Assembly (NCBI RefSeq): GCF_019947135.1
Contig: NZ_JAGSHT010000017.1
Location: forward strand, 179,672 to 243,671
Direction of reading: 5' to 3'
Length of the DNA: 64,000 nt
From: Occultella gossypii
Lineage (GTDB): Bacteria > Actinomycetota > Actinomycetes > Actinomycetales > Beutenbergiaceae
Shown here: in pieces, positions 32,601 to 40,930 of the stretch
Layout of the letters: every line of letters begins with the position of its first letter
How positions within the stretch are numbered: position 1 is the first letter of the stretch
The notes under the pieces: generated by a model
Told to the model about the DNA's origin: nothing
Seen by the model: the letters and a program-made list of their open reading frames with translations, nothing else
Databases searched by the model: none
Translations under genes and position numbers: made by a program

Positions 32601-33089
32601 TCAGGTCGGCTGCTGATCGGCCGGTTCCGGTGGGTGTTCCCACCGGTGCGGTCCGGTTCGCAGGGTCAGGATGGTGTTGGTGGCCATCCCGAACGTGTAG
32701 CGGCCGCCGTGGGCGTCGACGCCGAAGATCTCCAGGTCACCCGGGCGGTCCACTGTGATGCCGCCGTCGGTGAAGTGGTGCCGGCGCCCCACCTCGGCGA
32801 CGAGCCGAGCGGCGCCGTGCCAGGCGTCGACGGCGTAGGTGCCCTCGAAGGACCAGGTCACCAGGCCGACCTGCTCGGCCGCGGGGTCCGCACCACCGAC
32901 CCGTGACCGACGCAGGCCGGGCGAGTTCGGCGACTCCCGCCAGGCCCGCTCCCCCAGCGCCCCGGCGAGTGCGGACACCATTTCCTCGCGCATCGCGGTG
33001 TAGTCGGTCAGCACCTGCTCCATGGTCGGGGCAGGTCCGGGGGACGCGGCGGGCTGCGCCGGAGTCGTCGGGGTCATCGGTTCATCCAT
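32601..33089 (-). CDS. Small protein downstream of DUF1023 hydrolase (LppA-like)
   Basis: This 162-aa protein has a Pro/Ala-rich N-terminus (EPMTPTTPAQPAASPGPAPT) and then MEQVLTDYTAMREEMVSALAGALGERAW, a Trp-containing beta-rich C-terminal part with RRHHFTDGGITV and NTILTLRTG. It resembles the LppA-type proteins that occur beside WXG100/DUF1023 genes in actinobacteria. I see no lipobox or clear signal peptide, so it may be cytosolic. Its ATG shares one base with the upstream stop (TGATG). A role as an immunity or accessory protein for the operon is an inference. Confidence 0.7.
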   Translation of the reverse strand: MDEPMTPTTPAQPAASPGPAPTMEQVLTDYTAMREEMVSALAGALGERAWRESPNSPGLRRSRVGGADPAAEQVGLVTWSFEGTYAVDAWHGAARLVAEVGRRHHFTDGGITVDRPGDLEIFGVDAHGGRYTFGMATNTILTLRTGPHRWEHPPEPADQQPT

Positions 33090-34744
33090 CAGTAGGTCCA
33101 CGGCAGCGGCCAGGAGAGGATGTCGCCGAAGCCGCGGGTGTCCCCTTCCACGGTCTGTTCGGGCACCCCGGCGACGATGGATGCCATGTTGTGCTGGCTC
33201 ATCGACCCCTGGGTCAGATAGTCGCTGTGGCCGACGGACTCGCGGTACTCGACGCCACCGGTGGAGCCGTCCTCGGTGCTGAGGCCGGTCATCCCGTCGA
33301 TGTAGGAGGGGTCGATACCGAACGGTCCCAGGCCACCGACGTCGGCGACGGCGTCCCGGCGGGCCTCGAGCCGGTACACGTGCCCGTCGGAGACGTCGAG
33401 GTCGTCGATGTGCGAGGTGCCGATGCCGGGTGAGCCGAACAGGATCGCGTCATCGACACCGGTCTGCTCCTGTAGCGCCAGGCCCGTGGTGAGCGAGCCG
33501 TAGGAGTGCCCAAGCGCGGTCAGGTGCGGATCGGCGTCGCGAGAGGCGTCGAGGCCGTTGTAGAAGGAGGCCAGGTTGCCGGCGCCGGCCTCGGCCGGGG
33601 CACGTGAGGCCACGGACGAGCCCGGGTCGAGCACGTTGTCCCACTGTGGCGCCTCGTAGCCGAGCCAGCTCACGGCTGCGACCGTACCGCCGGCTCCGTA
33701 CTTGTCCGACTGCGCGGCGGCCTCCTCGACGAGGTTCGCCATCTGGCTGTCGTAGCCGGCCATGTCCCCCGCCACGGTGGTGGTGAAGCCGGGTGTGAAG
33801 ACGGCGACGTGGTCGGCGGTGTCGACGTCCCCGTACGCGATCGCGGCCATCAGCTGGTCCTCGCCGGTGATGTCGAGCACGAGCAGCTGCCGGTTGCCGA
33901 GTTCGAGCGTGTCCTCGACGGCGTCGAGTCCGTCGAGCTTCTCGGTGAGGGTCTGGGCGAGTCCCTTGTCCCCTGCGTCCTGCGCGGCAGCGAGCTGGCC
34001 GGTCAGGTCGGCCCGGTAGTCGTCGATGAGCTCCCGGTTGGCCTCGTCGCGGGCCCAGGCCGGGATGCCGTCGGTGTTCCCGATCCACTCGGGGTGCTCG
34101 CGGATCACGGAGGCCTGATCATCCTCGGTCAGTCCCTCCCACCACGAGTTGAGGTCGTGATCGCTGCCGCCCGTCGGCGGCTCGAGCACGCCGCGTTGCC
34201 CACCCGCGGTCCCAGTGGCCGCAGCCTGCCCGAGCGAGGACGTTCCGCCGTCGACCCCGCTCGCTGCGCTACGCAGCGCGGCCGCGAGCGAGGTGTCCGC
34301 GTGGCCCGCGTTGCGTAGGGCCTGTTCGATCTTGTCGACGATCTCGTCGCGGATCGCGCGCCGGTCGGCGACCTCCTGGTCGTCGGTGAGGGTGTCCCGG
34401 TTGTCCGTGACCCTGCCGGTCGTGGAGATACTGAACCCGTTGGCGGAGGCGACGGCCAGCGCCTCGTCGAGTTCGACCCGTGCGCGGGTGACCGCGTCGA
34501 CGGCGATGTCGAGGGCTGCGGCCACTTGTGCCACCTCGGCGACGAGGTCTGCCAGGGATTCGCGCAGCGTGGTGTGCGAGGCGACGGCCGCCTCTCGCGA
34601 CTCGGAGACCCAGGTCGACGGCGGGGCACCGTCGTCCATCTCGTCCTGGAGGGCGACGAGGGTACGGCGGCGCTGGACCATCGCGTCGGCGACGAGGCCG
34701 AGCGTGTCCGGGCGCCAGGACCGCACCTGGGACATCGTCACCAT
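33089..34744 (-). CDS. DUF1023 alpha/beta hydrolase with N-terminal ESX-like helices
   Basis: This 551-aa protein has an N-terminal helical part (about 1-150) like the WXG/LXG segments of type VII substrates (TLVALQDEMDDG..STWVSESREAAVASHTTLRESLADLVAEVAQ). It is followed by the DUF1023 hydrolase domain with the nucleophile elbow ALGHSYGSLTTG, LFGSPGIGTSHIDDL with a later Asp, and a His near EYRESVGHSDYL. It is probably secreted or membrane-associated through a type VII route, but no ESX ATPase is in the window. It starts 2 bp after the WXG100-like gene and continues into the small gene at 33089. Confidence 0.85.
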   Translation of the reverse strand: MVTMSQVRSWRPDTLGLVADAMVQRRRTLVALQDEMDDGAPPSTWVSESREAAVASHTTLRESLADLVAEVAQVAAALDIAVDAVTRARVELDEALAVASANGFSISTTGRVTDNRDTLTDDQEVADRRAIRDEIVDKIEQALRNAGHADTSLAAALRSAASGVDGGTSSLGQAAATGTAGGQRGVLEPPTGGSDHDLNSWWEGLTEDDQASVIREHPEWIGNTDGIPAWARDEANRELIDDYRADLTGQLAAAQDAGDKGLAQTLTEKLDGLDAVEDTLELGNRQLLVLDITGEDQLMAAIAYGDVDTADHVAVFTPGFTTTVAGDMAGYDSQMANLVEEAAAQSDKYGAGGTVAAVSWLGYEAPQWDNVLDPGSSVASRAPAEAGAGNLASFYNGLDASRDADPHLTALGHSYGSLTTGLALQEQTGVDDAILFGSPGIGTSHIDDLDVSDGHVYRLEARRDAVADVGGLGPFGIDPSYIDGMTGLSTEDGSTGGVEYRESVGHSDYLTQGSMSQHNMASIVAGVPEQTVEGDTRGFGDILSWPLPWTY

Positions 34745-34746
34745 GG

Positions 34747-35058
34747 TCAGTGTGTCCCCAGCGACGGACCGATGGCGTTGAAGTTGGCGGCGCCCTCGCC
34801 GTCCTGCTCCTCGTACGCCTGAGCACTGACGCCCATGGCCTCGATCTGGTTCTGCGCGGCGCTGTCCCACGCGCGGAACCGTCGCTTCCAGGCCGTGGCC
34901 AGTTCCCCGGCCGCACGCGCGCTCTCGGCGCCGGGGAGCGCTGACGTCACGGTCGCGAGATCGTCGGCCGCGCGCACGGAGGCGACGCCGTCGCGCGCCT
35001 CCTCGAGCCGGGCGCCGGCCGCAGCGACGTCGGCAGGCACTACCTCGACACTCACCAC
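34747..35058 (-). CDS. WXG100/ESX-like small helical protein
   Basis: This protein of about 103 aa is predicted all-helical: VEVVPADVAAAGARLEEARDGVASVRAADDL, then LATAWKRRFRAWDSAAQNQIEAMGVSAQAYEEQD. The Trp pair and central turn resemble WXG100 proteins, with W-x-x-x-F rather than a strict W-x-G. Such proteins chaperone partners for type VII secretion. The GTG at 35058 has GGGGAG six nt upstream. It is the first gene of a three-gene operon with the DUF1023 hydrolase and a small downstream protein. Confidence 0.78.
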   Translation of the reverse strand: MVSVEVVPADVAAAGARLEEARDGVASVRAADDLATVTSALPGAESARAAGELATAWKRRFRAWDSAAQNQIEAMGVSAQAYEEQDGEGAANFNAIGPSLGTH

Positions 35059-35166
35059 CAAGGACTCCCCTACGTATTGACCCCGGTCCCCACCGCGCGG
35101 GGCACTGATGCACCGTAGCGGCGTCGGGATGACTGACGCGATGGCCAGAGGTACCCATGACCGAGC

Positions 35167-35195
35167 CGCGGCCGTGGACCTACACCACGGCCGCG
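35167..35195 (-). terminator. Hairpin downstream of the LAETG surface-protein gene
   Basis: CGCGGCCGTGG (35167-35177) and CCACGGCCGCG (35185-35195) form a perfect 11-bp stem with a 7-nt loop, 14 bp after the stop codon at 35209 in the reading direction of the surface-protein gene. Confidence 0.65.
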
Positions 35196-35208
35196 ACCGG
35201 TCAACGGG

Positions 35209-36777
35209 TCAGCGGTCGGCGAACCTCCGCAGTCCCACAAGCAGGCCACCGAGCATCATCAGAGCCAGGGCGAGTCCAGCAACGGATGCGGCGGCGTCCG
35301 GTCCGGTCTCCGCGAGCGAACCGCCGGCCTCGGTCGGTGCCGGGCCGGAGGCCGGCGACGGCGTCAAGCCGGTCGGAGCACTCGGCACCGGTCCCTGCGG
35401 TGACCGCCCGCCGGGCTGGCCGGGCGTCGCCGGTCTCGTCGGATCCGTGGGATCGGTCGGGTCCGTGGGATCCGTGGGATCCGTGGGATCGGTCGGGTCC
35501 GTGGGATCCGTGGGATCGGTCGGGTCCGTGGGATCGGTCGGATCCGTGGGATCCGTGGGATCCGTGGGATCCGTCGGAACCGTGGTCCCGGCGGCGCAGG
35601 TCGTGCTCGCGTCGCCAAGTACCCCGGCCGAGATGCACCCGACGTCAACCGGCACGGTGACCGGCGCGGTCACGGTGGTTCCAGAGATCACGTCAGTCAC
35701 GAGAGACACCAAGCCCGACGAGGGCGGTGTGCCCTCACCGGAACCGGTGTCCACGGTGACCGGACCAGCGGCCGGTGCGGCCGCCGTCGAGCATTCCGCG
35801 GAGGCATCGCCGAGCACTGCGACGCTATTGCAGCTGACGTTCACCGGGACCGTGACGGGTGCCGTCACCGTGTTGTCCGCGACCACATCGGACACCAACC
35901 CGTCCGCGGCCGCGTCACCGCCACCGGTCGCCACATCCACCGGAGACGAAGCCGCCTCCTCCTGCCCCTGCGAGGAAGAGACGTCCGCATCACCCAAGAC
36001 GCCCACCGCGATATCACCCACAGACACCGGTATCGAGATCGGCGCCGTCACCGTGTTGTCCGCGACCACATCGGACACCAGCCCGTCCGCGGCCGCGTCA
36101 CCGCCACCGGTCGCCACATCCACCGGAGACGAAGCCGCCTCCTCCTGCCCCTGCGAGGAAGAGACGTCCGCATCACCCAAGACGCCCACCGCGATATCAC
36201 CCACAGACACCGGGATCGAGATCGGCGCCGTCACCGTGTTGTCCGCCGCGACATCCTCGACCAGCGAGTCGCCGTTGTCCGACGACACCGCATCGACCTC
36301 CACAGGCTGCGCCGGTGGTGGCGCTGCTTGCGTGGTACTCACGGCGGAGTCGCCGCCGACACCGAGCGCGATGTCGCCGATCGTGATTGGGATGGAGATC
36401 GGCGCCGTCACCGTGTTGTCCGCCGCGACATCCTCGACCAGCGAGTCGCCGTTGTCCGACGACACCGCAACGACCTCCACAGGCTGCGCCGGTGGTGGCG
36501 CTGCTTGCGTGGTACTCACGGCGGAGTCGCCGCCGACACCGAGCGCGATGTCGCCGATCGTGATTGGGATCGAGATCGGCGCCGTCACCGTGTTGTCCGC
36601 GACGACGTCCGTGAGGAGGTCACCGCCGATGGTCTCGGAGACGGCGGACGTCAGTTCCTCCACGAGGCCGAAGTCCACGAGGTCACCCTCCGCCGCCTGC
36701 GCGGCCCCTGCGCCGGCGATCACGAGACCGCCTGTCACCACTAACGTGCGTAATGCAGTTCTGAAAATGGCATGCAT
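35209..36777 (-). CDS. Repetitive surface protein with LAETG sorting signal
   Basis: This 522-aa exported protein has a signal peptide (MHAIFRTALRTLVVTGGLVIAGAGAAQA) and six tandem repeats of about 59-62 aa, each with a core like DNTVTAPISIPITIGDIALGVGGDS. In the last two repeats a Cys pair appears (VTAPVTVPVNVSCNSVAVLGDASAEC), recalling the chaplin core. Then come a (TDP)15 stalk, a Pro-rich stretch, and LAETG followed by a hydrophobic helix and RRFADR. LAxTG is the motif used by class E sortases. ATG 36777 with AGGAG upstream is chosen over the GTG at 36786. It probably coats the cell surface as an adhesive or hydrophobic layer. Confidence 0.85.
   Translation of the reverse strand: MHAIFRTALRTLVVTGGLVIAGAGAAQAAEGDLVDFGLVEELTSAVSETIGGDLLTDVVADNTVTAPISIPITIGDIALGVGGDSAVSTTQAAPPPAQPVEVVAVSSDNGDSLVEDVAADNTVTAPISIPITIGDIALGVGGDSAVSTTQAAPPPAQPVEVDAVSSDNGDSLVEDVAADNTVTAPISIPVSVGDIAVGVLGDADVSSSQGQEEAASSPVDVATGGGDAAADGLVSDVVADNTVTAPISIPVSVGDIAVGVLGDADVSSSQGQEEAASSPVDVATGGGDAAADGLVSDVVADNTVTAPVTVPVNVSCNSVAVLGDASAECSTAAAPAAGPVTVDTGSGEGTPPSSGLVSLVTDVISGTTVTAPVTVPVDVGCISAGVLGDASTTCAAGTTVPTDPTDPTDPTDPTDPTDPTDPTDPTDPTDPTDPTDPTDPTDPTDPTRPATPGQPGGRSPQGPVPSAPTGLTPSPASGPAPTEAGGSLAETGPDAAASVAGLALALMMLGGLLVGLRRFADR
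35440..35574. repeat. 15 tandem 9-bp units encoding (TDP)15
   Basis: Fifteen consecutive 9-bp units of the type gggatccgt, with only third-position-like variants (gggatcggt, cgggtccgt), encode Thr-Asp-Pro on the minus strand. A degenerate sixteenth unit reads Thr-Val-Pro. Such an array is prone to slipped-strand changes in whole codons, so the stalk length may vary between strains. Confidence 0.9.
35868..36587. repeat. Four near-identical 177-183 bp coding repeats
   Basis: Two 183-bp copies (about 35868-36050 and 36051-36233) differ by very few bases, as do two 177-bp copies (about 36234-36410 and 36411-36587). They encode repeats 1-4 of the LAETG protein. The pairwise likeness shows recent duplication of each type after the older split between the two types. 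Boundaries are approximate. Confidence 0.8.
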
Positions 36778-36863
36778 GAGTTCCACTCCTGTCGAATGAC
36801 CTGAAATGCCCGAATTGAAACCGGGTTTAGCGCGGCCGTGAGCAAGGGCTCACGGGGCTCAGA

Positions 36864-37937
36864 TCATCCAGGCGAGACAGGAATGTCGAACGGCTCGGCA
36901 GTGACCCGCGGAGTCAGGTCCGCGGGGCGCACTGCACCCAACGCGACCGGCCGCGGCACATCAGTGCCGTGCGTGGGTGTGGCATCAGCCGGGCGGGGCT
37001 GCCCGGTGGTCGGAATCGGCGCGTTCTGCTGGCCGGTGTCGCTGCCGTACGGGGGTACTGGCGCCGGGGCTGGGTCGCCCTGGTTCTCCGCCCGGTCGGC
37101 GCTGAACGCCGCCGTGGCATCGGCTGCCCTGACCACCCAGCCGAACTCGGAGGTGATCTCGAGCAGACGACCGGGCGCCGGCGCGCCCACCAGGGTGGCG
37201 GCCAGCTCCGGCAGCCCGGTGTCCGCGAGGGCACCGGGTTCCGGCTCATCGGTGCCGGGAACTGTGCCGGCCGGCCGGGCGTCACCGGGCGGATCCGCGC
37301 CCGCCACGGGACCGCCCCCGGCACCCGGTGGGTTCGCGCCCGGCTCAGACGGCTCCGGTGGCACACCTGGCCCAGCCGGGTCCGCCGGGTCTGATGGCCC
37401 GGATCCACCGGACTGCGGCGGGATCACGGCGTCCACGGCGGGACTCACGAGGTCCACGACGTCACCGACGACTCCACCGGTGACCGGCTCGACAAGATCG
37501 AGCACCGGGTCCAGGACCTCCTGCCGGACCGGATCCAGGACCGGGTCCAGGATGGGGCGGAGCGGCTCGGTCACCTCGGTGATCAAAGGGGCGACGGCGT
37601 CGAGCACCGGGGCGGTCACCGGGGCAACGATGTGGTCGACCACCGGGTCCGTCACCGGGGCCACCTCATCCAGGATCGGCGTCGTAAGAGGTGCCACCAC
37701 CTCGGCGACGAGCGGCTCGGTCACCGGGGCGACGACGTCCTGCACGAGGCCAAGGGTCGAGGCGAGCAGACCGTTCGGCGCCTCCGACTCCGGGCCGGGC
37801 GCCTCCCCCGTGGCAGCGACGGCGACCCCAGCGCCGATCACGACCCCCGCGGCAGCGGTGCCGAGAGTCAGGAGCCCGCGCCGCAACCAGCGCGCCACGA
37901 TGCCAGGTGTGGCACCGGTCGCCGGACGTGCGTGCAT
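36864..37937 (-). CDS. Secreted Val/Pro-rich repeat protein
   Basis: This 357-aa protein has a signal peptide (RWLRRGLLTLGTAAAGVVIGAGVAVAA) and a low-complexity central part with a heptad-like repeat of V-x-A-P-V-T-x-P (VVAPVTEPLVAEVVAPLTTPILDEVAPVTDPV, then LDPVLDPVRQEVLDPVLDLVEPVTGG). A Gly/Pro/Asp-rich linker and a polar C-terminus follow. There is no transmembrane anchor. A DTGLPELAA segment in the linker resembles a sorting motif but lacks a following membrane helix. It lies 86 bp upstream of the LAETG gene in the same direction and may be a partner in the same surface structure. Confidence 0.75.
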   Translation of the reverse strand: MHARPATGATPGIVARWLRRGLLTLGTAAAGVVIGAGVAVAATGEAPGPESEAPNGLLASTLGLVQDVVAPVTEPLVAEVVAPLTTPILDEVAPVTDPVVDHIVAPVTAPVLDAVAPLITEVTEPLRPILDPVLDPVRQEVLDPVLDLVEPVTGGVVGDVVDLVSPAVDAVIPPQSGGSGPSDPADPAGPGVPPEPSEPGANPPGAGGGPVAGADPPGDARPAGTVPGTDEPEPGALADTGLPELAATLVGAPAPGRLLEITSEFGWVVRAADATAAFSADRAENQGDPAPAPVPPYGSDTGQQNAPIPTTGQPRPADATPTHGTDVPRPVALGAVRPADLTPRVTAEPFDIPVSPG

Positions 37938-38113
37938 CGCTGGAATCCCCCATGGCTCAGAATGCTTTGTTCAGACTCTGGCACACCCGCGTCATTTCCA
38001 CCAGCGGCTGGGGCAGATCAATTCCTGGAAACCGGCTCCGCGTCCCCGGTGAACGTTTCCCCAACCACCGGTGAGCGTTCCTGTCCGTCGCCGCGCCGGC
38101 CGTAGCCGGCGAT

Positions 38114-38119
38114 TAGGCT
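38114..38119 (+). promoter_or_regulatory. Putative -10 box of the leaderless GDPD gene
   Basis: TAGGCT, seven bases, then GTG at 38127. No Shine-Dalgarno sequence. Confidence 0.5.
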
Positions 38120-38126
38120 GTGTCCC

Positions 38127-38870
38127 GTGCCAACAATGACGCGCCCACTGATCATCGCCCACCGCGGTAACTCCTCGGTCGCCCCCGAGAACACCCTGCC
38201 CGCGTTCGAGTCGGCCGTGCTCGCCGGTGCGGACATGATCGAGATCGACGTACAGGTCTCCGAGGACGGCATCGGCATCGTCATCCACGACGCCACGGTG
38301 GACCGCACCACCGACGGCGCCGGCCCGGTCGCGGCGCTGCGGAGCACAGAGGTGCGCCACCTCGACGCCGGCTCGTGGTTCGCGCCGGCCTACGTCGGTA
38401 CCGCGCTGCCGGTGTTCGCGGACGTGGTCGAGCTACTGCTGCGCCACCCGGACGCGGGGCTGCTGCTCGAGCTCAAGGGCGACTGGCCGCTCGAACCGAC
38501 CAACCGGCTGCTCGCCGAGGTCGACGAGGCAGGCATCGCCGACCGTGTCCTGGCGCAGGGCTTCTCCGTCGAGATGCTGCGTACCCTGCAGGAGGTCGCC
38601 CCCGACCTTCGCCGCGGGCTGCTCATCAGCGAGTTCGACGACACCACCCTGGCCATCGGGGCAGACCTCGGGGTTGTGGCCCTGAATCCGCCGGCGACGT
38701 TGGTCATCGAGCGACCGGACGTGCTGACCGCGATCCACGACGCCGGCCTCGAGGCCCATGTGTGGACGCCCAACGACGCCGAGCTGTGGGCGCCGCTGGT
38801 CGAGGCGGGCGTCGACGGCATCATCACCGACCGTCCCGACCGGCTCGTGGGCTGGTTGAGCGCCCGCTGA
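38127..38870 (+). CDS. Glycerophosphodiester phosphodiesterase
   Basis: This 247-aa cytosolic GDPD has the family signature at the N-terminus: IIAHRGNSSVAPENTLPAFESAVLAGADMIEIDVQVSEDGIGIVIHD, with catalytic His (HRG), Arg, Glu and the E-I-D metal ligands, then HDATVDRTTDG. It ends VWTPNDAELWAPLVEAGVDGIITDRPDRL, as expected. It hydrolyses glycerophosphodiesters to glycerol-3-phosphate and an alcohol. The GTG start fits a leaderless mRNA; an ATG at 38136 is an alternative. It converges on the MarR gene. Confidence 0.92.
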   Translation: MPTMTRPLIIAHRGNSSVAPENTLPAFESAVLAGADMIEIDVQVSEDGIGIVIHDATVDRTTDGAGPVAALRSTEVRHLDAGSWFAPAYVGTALPVFADVVELLLRHPDAGLLLELKGDWPLEPTNRLLAEVDEAGIADRVLAQGFSVEMLRTLQEVAPDLRRGLLISEFDDTTLAIGADLGVVALNPPATLVIERPDVLTAIHDAGLEAHVWTPNDAELWAPLVEAGVDGIITDRPDRLVGWLSAR

Positions 38871-38885
38871 CGCGCCGCGAGGCGC

Positions 38886-39431
38886 TCAGGCCTCGATGGT
38901 TCGAAGGTGCGTGGGACCCGCCGCCGCGTCGAAGTCCGTGATCGCGTTCCCGTGCTCGAGGACGTCGGCGACCACCTTGAGCGTCCGGTTCAGGTCCTGC
39001 GTCTGCTCGCCCCCGAGCGTGCGGGCGAGCGCGTCGACGATCCGGATCTGAACCGCCTCGGCCTGCTCCAGTGCCGCGGTGCCGATCGGGGTGACGTGCA
39101 CGAGCGCCGGCTCGCCGGAGGTGTCCGCCGGGTGGGCGTGTCGGTTGAGCAGACCCCGCGCCACGAGCGCCTTCACGGTCACCTCGGCGGCCTCCGGGAG
39201 CTGCCCGGTGACCGCGGCGATCGCCCGTGGGTGCTCGGCGCCGTCCTCGACCGCGACGAGGACCTGAAGCTCCCCCGCACGGACCCCGGTGACGGACTCG
39301 ATCCGGTGTGTGAGTGCCATCCCAGCCTGCCCGATCCGGCCGAGCACATCGGTGAGACCGAGTATCCCGGTCAGAGAACTCGCCGGAACCATCCCTCGAA
39401 CGTCGGACCGGACCTGTGCCAGGGCATCCAC
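38886..39431 (-). CDS. MarR-family transcriptional regulator
   Basis: This protein of about 181 aa has the winged-helix MarR layout: SVTGVRAGELQVLVAVEDGAEHPRAIAAVTGQLPEAAEVTVKALVARGLLNRHAHPADTSGEPALVHVTPIGTAALEQAEAV. The wing (HPADTSGEPALVHVT) is longer than usual. GTG 39431 has GAGGAG 5 nt upstream; GTG 39437 is also possible. It diverges from the CynX-like MFS gene, with 173 bp between starts, so it probably represses that transporter. Confidence 0.85.
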   Translation of the reverse strand: MDALAQVRSDVRGMVPASSLTGILGLTDVLGRIGQAGMALTHRIESVTGVRAGELQVLVAVEDGAEHPRAIAAVTGQLPEAAEVTVKALVARGLLNRHAHPADTSGEPALVHVTPIGTAALEQAEAVQIRIVDALARTLGGEQTQDLNRTLKVVADVLEHGNAITDFDAAAGPTHLRTIEA

Positions 39432-39591
39432 GTGCACTCCTCATGTCGTTCTGTTCCCGCGATCGCTCGCGTCGACGCGGTCGCCCGCGCCTCCAAAGCT
39501 CTACACATCCCCCAACGCCCGGCCCCGGCCCTTCGTTCCGACCGCCCAGATCGCGAGATGGACCGAAGCCACAAGGTGGCCGAGAACCGTC

Positions 39592-39597
39592 TACGGT
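39592..39597 (+). promoter_or_regulatory. Putative -10 box of the leaderless CynX-like MFS gene
   Basis: TACGGT, seven bases, then ATG at 39605. No Shine-Dalgarno sequence. Confidence 0.5.
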
Positions 39598-39604
39598 CAC
39601 CGTC

Positions 39605-40813
39605 ATGTCCTCCGATCGTCCGAAGCCGCAGCCCGGACGACGCGGCCCGATGGAGGTCCTGCGCGGCCGACCCGGCTGGTTGTTGGCCGCCGGGGTCGCC
39701 CTCGTGGGCGTCAACATGCGCACCCCGATCACCTCCCTGGCTGCGGTCCTGCCGGAGATCCGGGCCGATCTGGGCCTTGGCCCGACGGCCGCCGGCCTAC
39801 TCACCAGCCTCCCGGTCGCCTGCTATGCGGTCGGAGCACCGATCGTCGCCGCCACGGTGCGCCGGTTCGGGGTGGACCGCACCATCATCACCGGACTGCT
39901 CGTGATCGCCGTGCTGACCGCGATCCGTCCGTGGGGCCCGGCGTGGGCACTCCTCGCGGGCACGGCCGTGGTCGGTCTGGCCATCACGTCCGGAAACGTG
40001 TTGCTGCCGGTGGTCGTCCGGCGGGACTTCCCCAGGCGCCAGGGCCCGATGATCGCTGTCTCGACGTCCTCGCTCACCGGTGGTGCGGCGATCGCAGCCG
40101 CCCTGACGGTGCCCCTCGCACTCTGGCTCGGCTGGCGGGCCGCGCTCGCCTCCTGGGCCGTGCTGGCGGTGGCCGCTGCCGTGATCTGGGCGCGACTGCC
40201 GCGTCCCGCGGAGCCGGCGACGCCCGTCGGGCAGCCTGTGCGCAGGCCGTGGTCGACGCCTGCGGTGTGGGTGCTGGCGGCGTACTTCGGCATGCAGTCG
40301 GGCCTGTTCTACGGGCTCACGGCGTGGCTGCCGAGTCTGTTGCCGGAGGTTGCCGGGACGGACCTCACCACCGCCGGCGCCGCGACGTCCGCCTATCAGC
40401 TGACCGGGATCCTCGGCACCCTGACCGCGCCGCTCATGGCGTCGAGCGTCCGCGCCCGCCGCACCATGACCGGCCTCGTGGGAAGCACCTGGCTGATCGC
40501 CATCGGCGGCCTGTTGCTGATGCCGGGCGCGTTCTGGGTCTGGTGCGTGGTGGCCGGGTACGCGCAGGGGGCCACGTTCGCCCTTGGGATGACGCTCGTG
40601 ACGATGCGTTCGGCGAGCGTCGCCCAGGTCCGCGGGGTATCGGCGATGACCCAGACCGTCGGCTACTCCATCGGTGCTCTCGCCCCGGTCGCCGTCGGGG
40701 CGTTGTTCGCCGCGACCGGGACCTGGACCGCATCCCTCGGACTGCTGCTCGCGATGAGCGTGGTGATCGTGGTGACCGGCACGATCGCGGGCTCGCGCAA
40801 GCCTCTGGGCTGA
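39605..40813 (+). CDS. MFS transporter, CynX/NimT family
   Basis: This 402-aa, 12-helix transporter has the CynX-type start: GWLLAAGVALVGVNMRTPITSLAAVLPEIRADLGLGPTAAGLLTSLPVACYAVGAP. The R-T-P-I-T/S and LPVL-like segments are characteristic. CynX relatives move cyanate, nitroimidazoles or cyanate-like small molecules. The gene is leaderless and has a MarR regulator divergent to it. A very strong hairpin follows it. Confidence 0.9.
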   Translation: MSSDRPKPQPGRRGPMEVLRGRPGWLLAAGVALVGVNMRTPITSLAAVLPEIRADLGLGPTAAGLLTSLPVACYAVGAPIVAATVRRFGVDRTIITGLLVIAVLTAIRPWGPAWALLAGTAVVGLAITSGNVLLPVVVRRDFPRRQGPMIAVSTSSLTGGAAIAAALTVPLALWLGWRAALASWAVLAVAAAVIWARLPRPAEPATPVGQPVRRPWSTPAVWVLAAYFGMQSGLFYGLTAWLPSLLPEVAGTDLTTAGAATSAYQLTGILGTLTAPLMASSVRARRTMTGLVGSTWLIAIGGLLLMPGAFWVWCVVAGYAQGATFALGMTLVTMRSASVAQVRGVSAMTQTVGYSIGALAPVAVGALFAATGTWTASLGLLLAMSVVIVVTGTIAGSRKPLG

Positions 40814-40869
40814 ACGGCTCGAGCGGTCCGGGAATCGCACGGCGGGTGCGCCGACCGCCTCGCCGAGCC

Positions 40870-40908
40870 GAAGGGCCCGGTCCGCGACAGTCGCGGACCG
40901 GGCCCTTC
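40870..40908. terminator. Perfect 19-bp-arm bidirectional terminator
   Basis: GAAGGGCCCGGTCCGCGAC (40870-40888) and its exact complement (40890-40908) are separated by one base. It lies between the convergent MFS and Gfo/Idh genes. It is the most perfect hairpin in the window. Confidence 0.8.
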
Positions 40909-40930
40909 GTATGTTGGTGGACCGGGTGGT

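Noticed and set aside
35108..36799. 563-codon plus-strand frame with GSVGSVG repeats over the LAETG gene
   Set aside because: It is the antisense of the repeat-coding region; the minus strand has a signal peptide, Shine-Dalgarno sequence and sorting signal, the plus strand has none of these.
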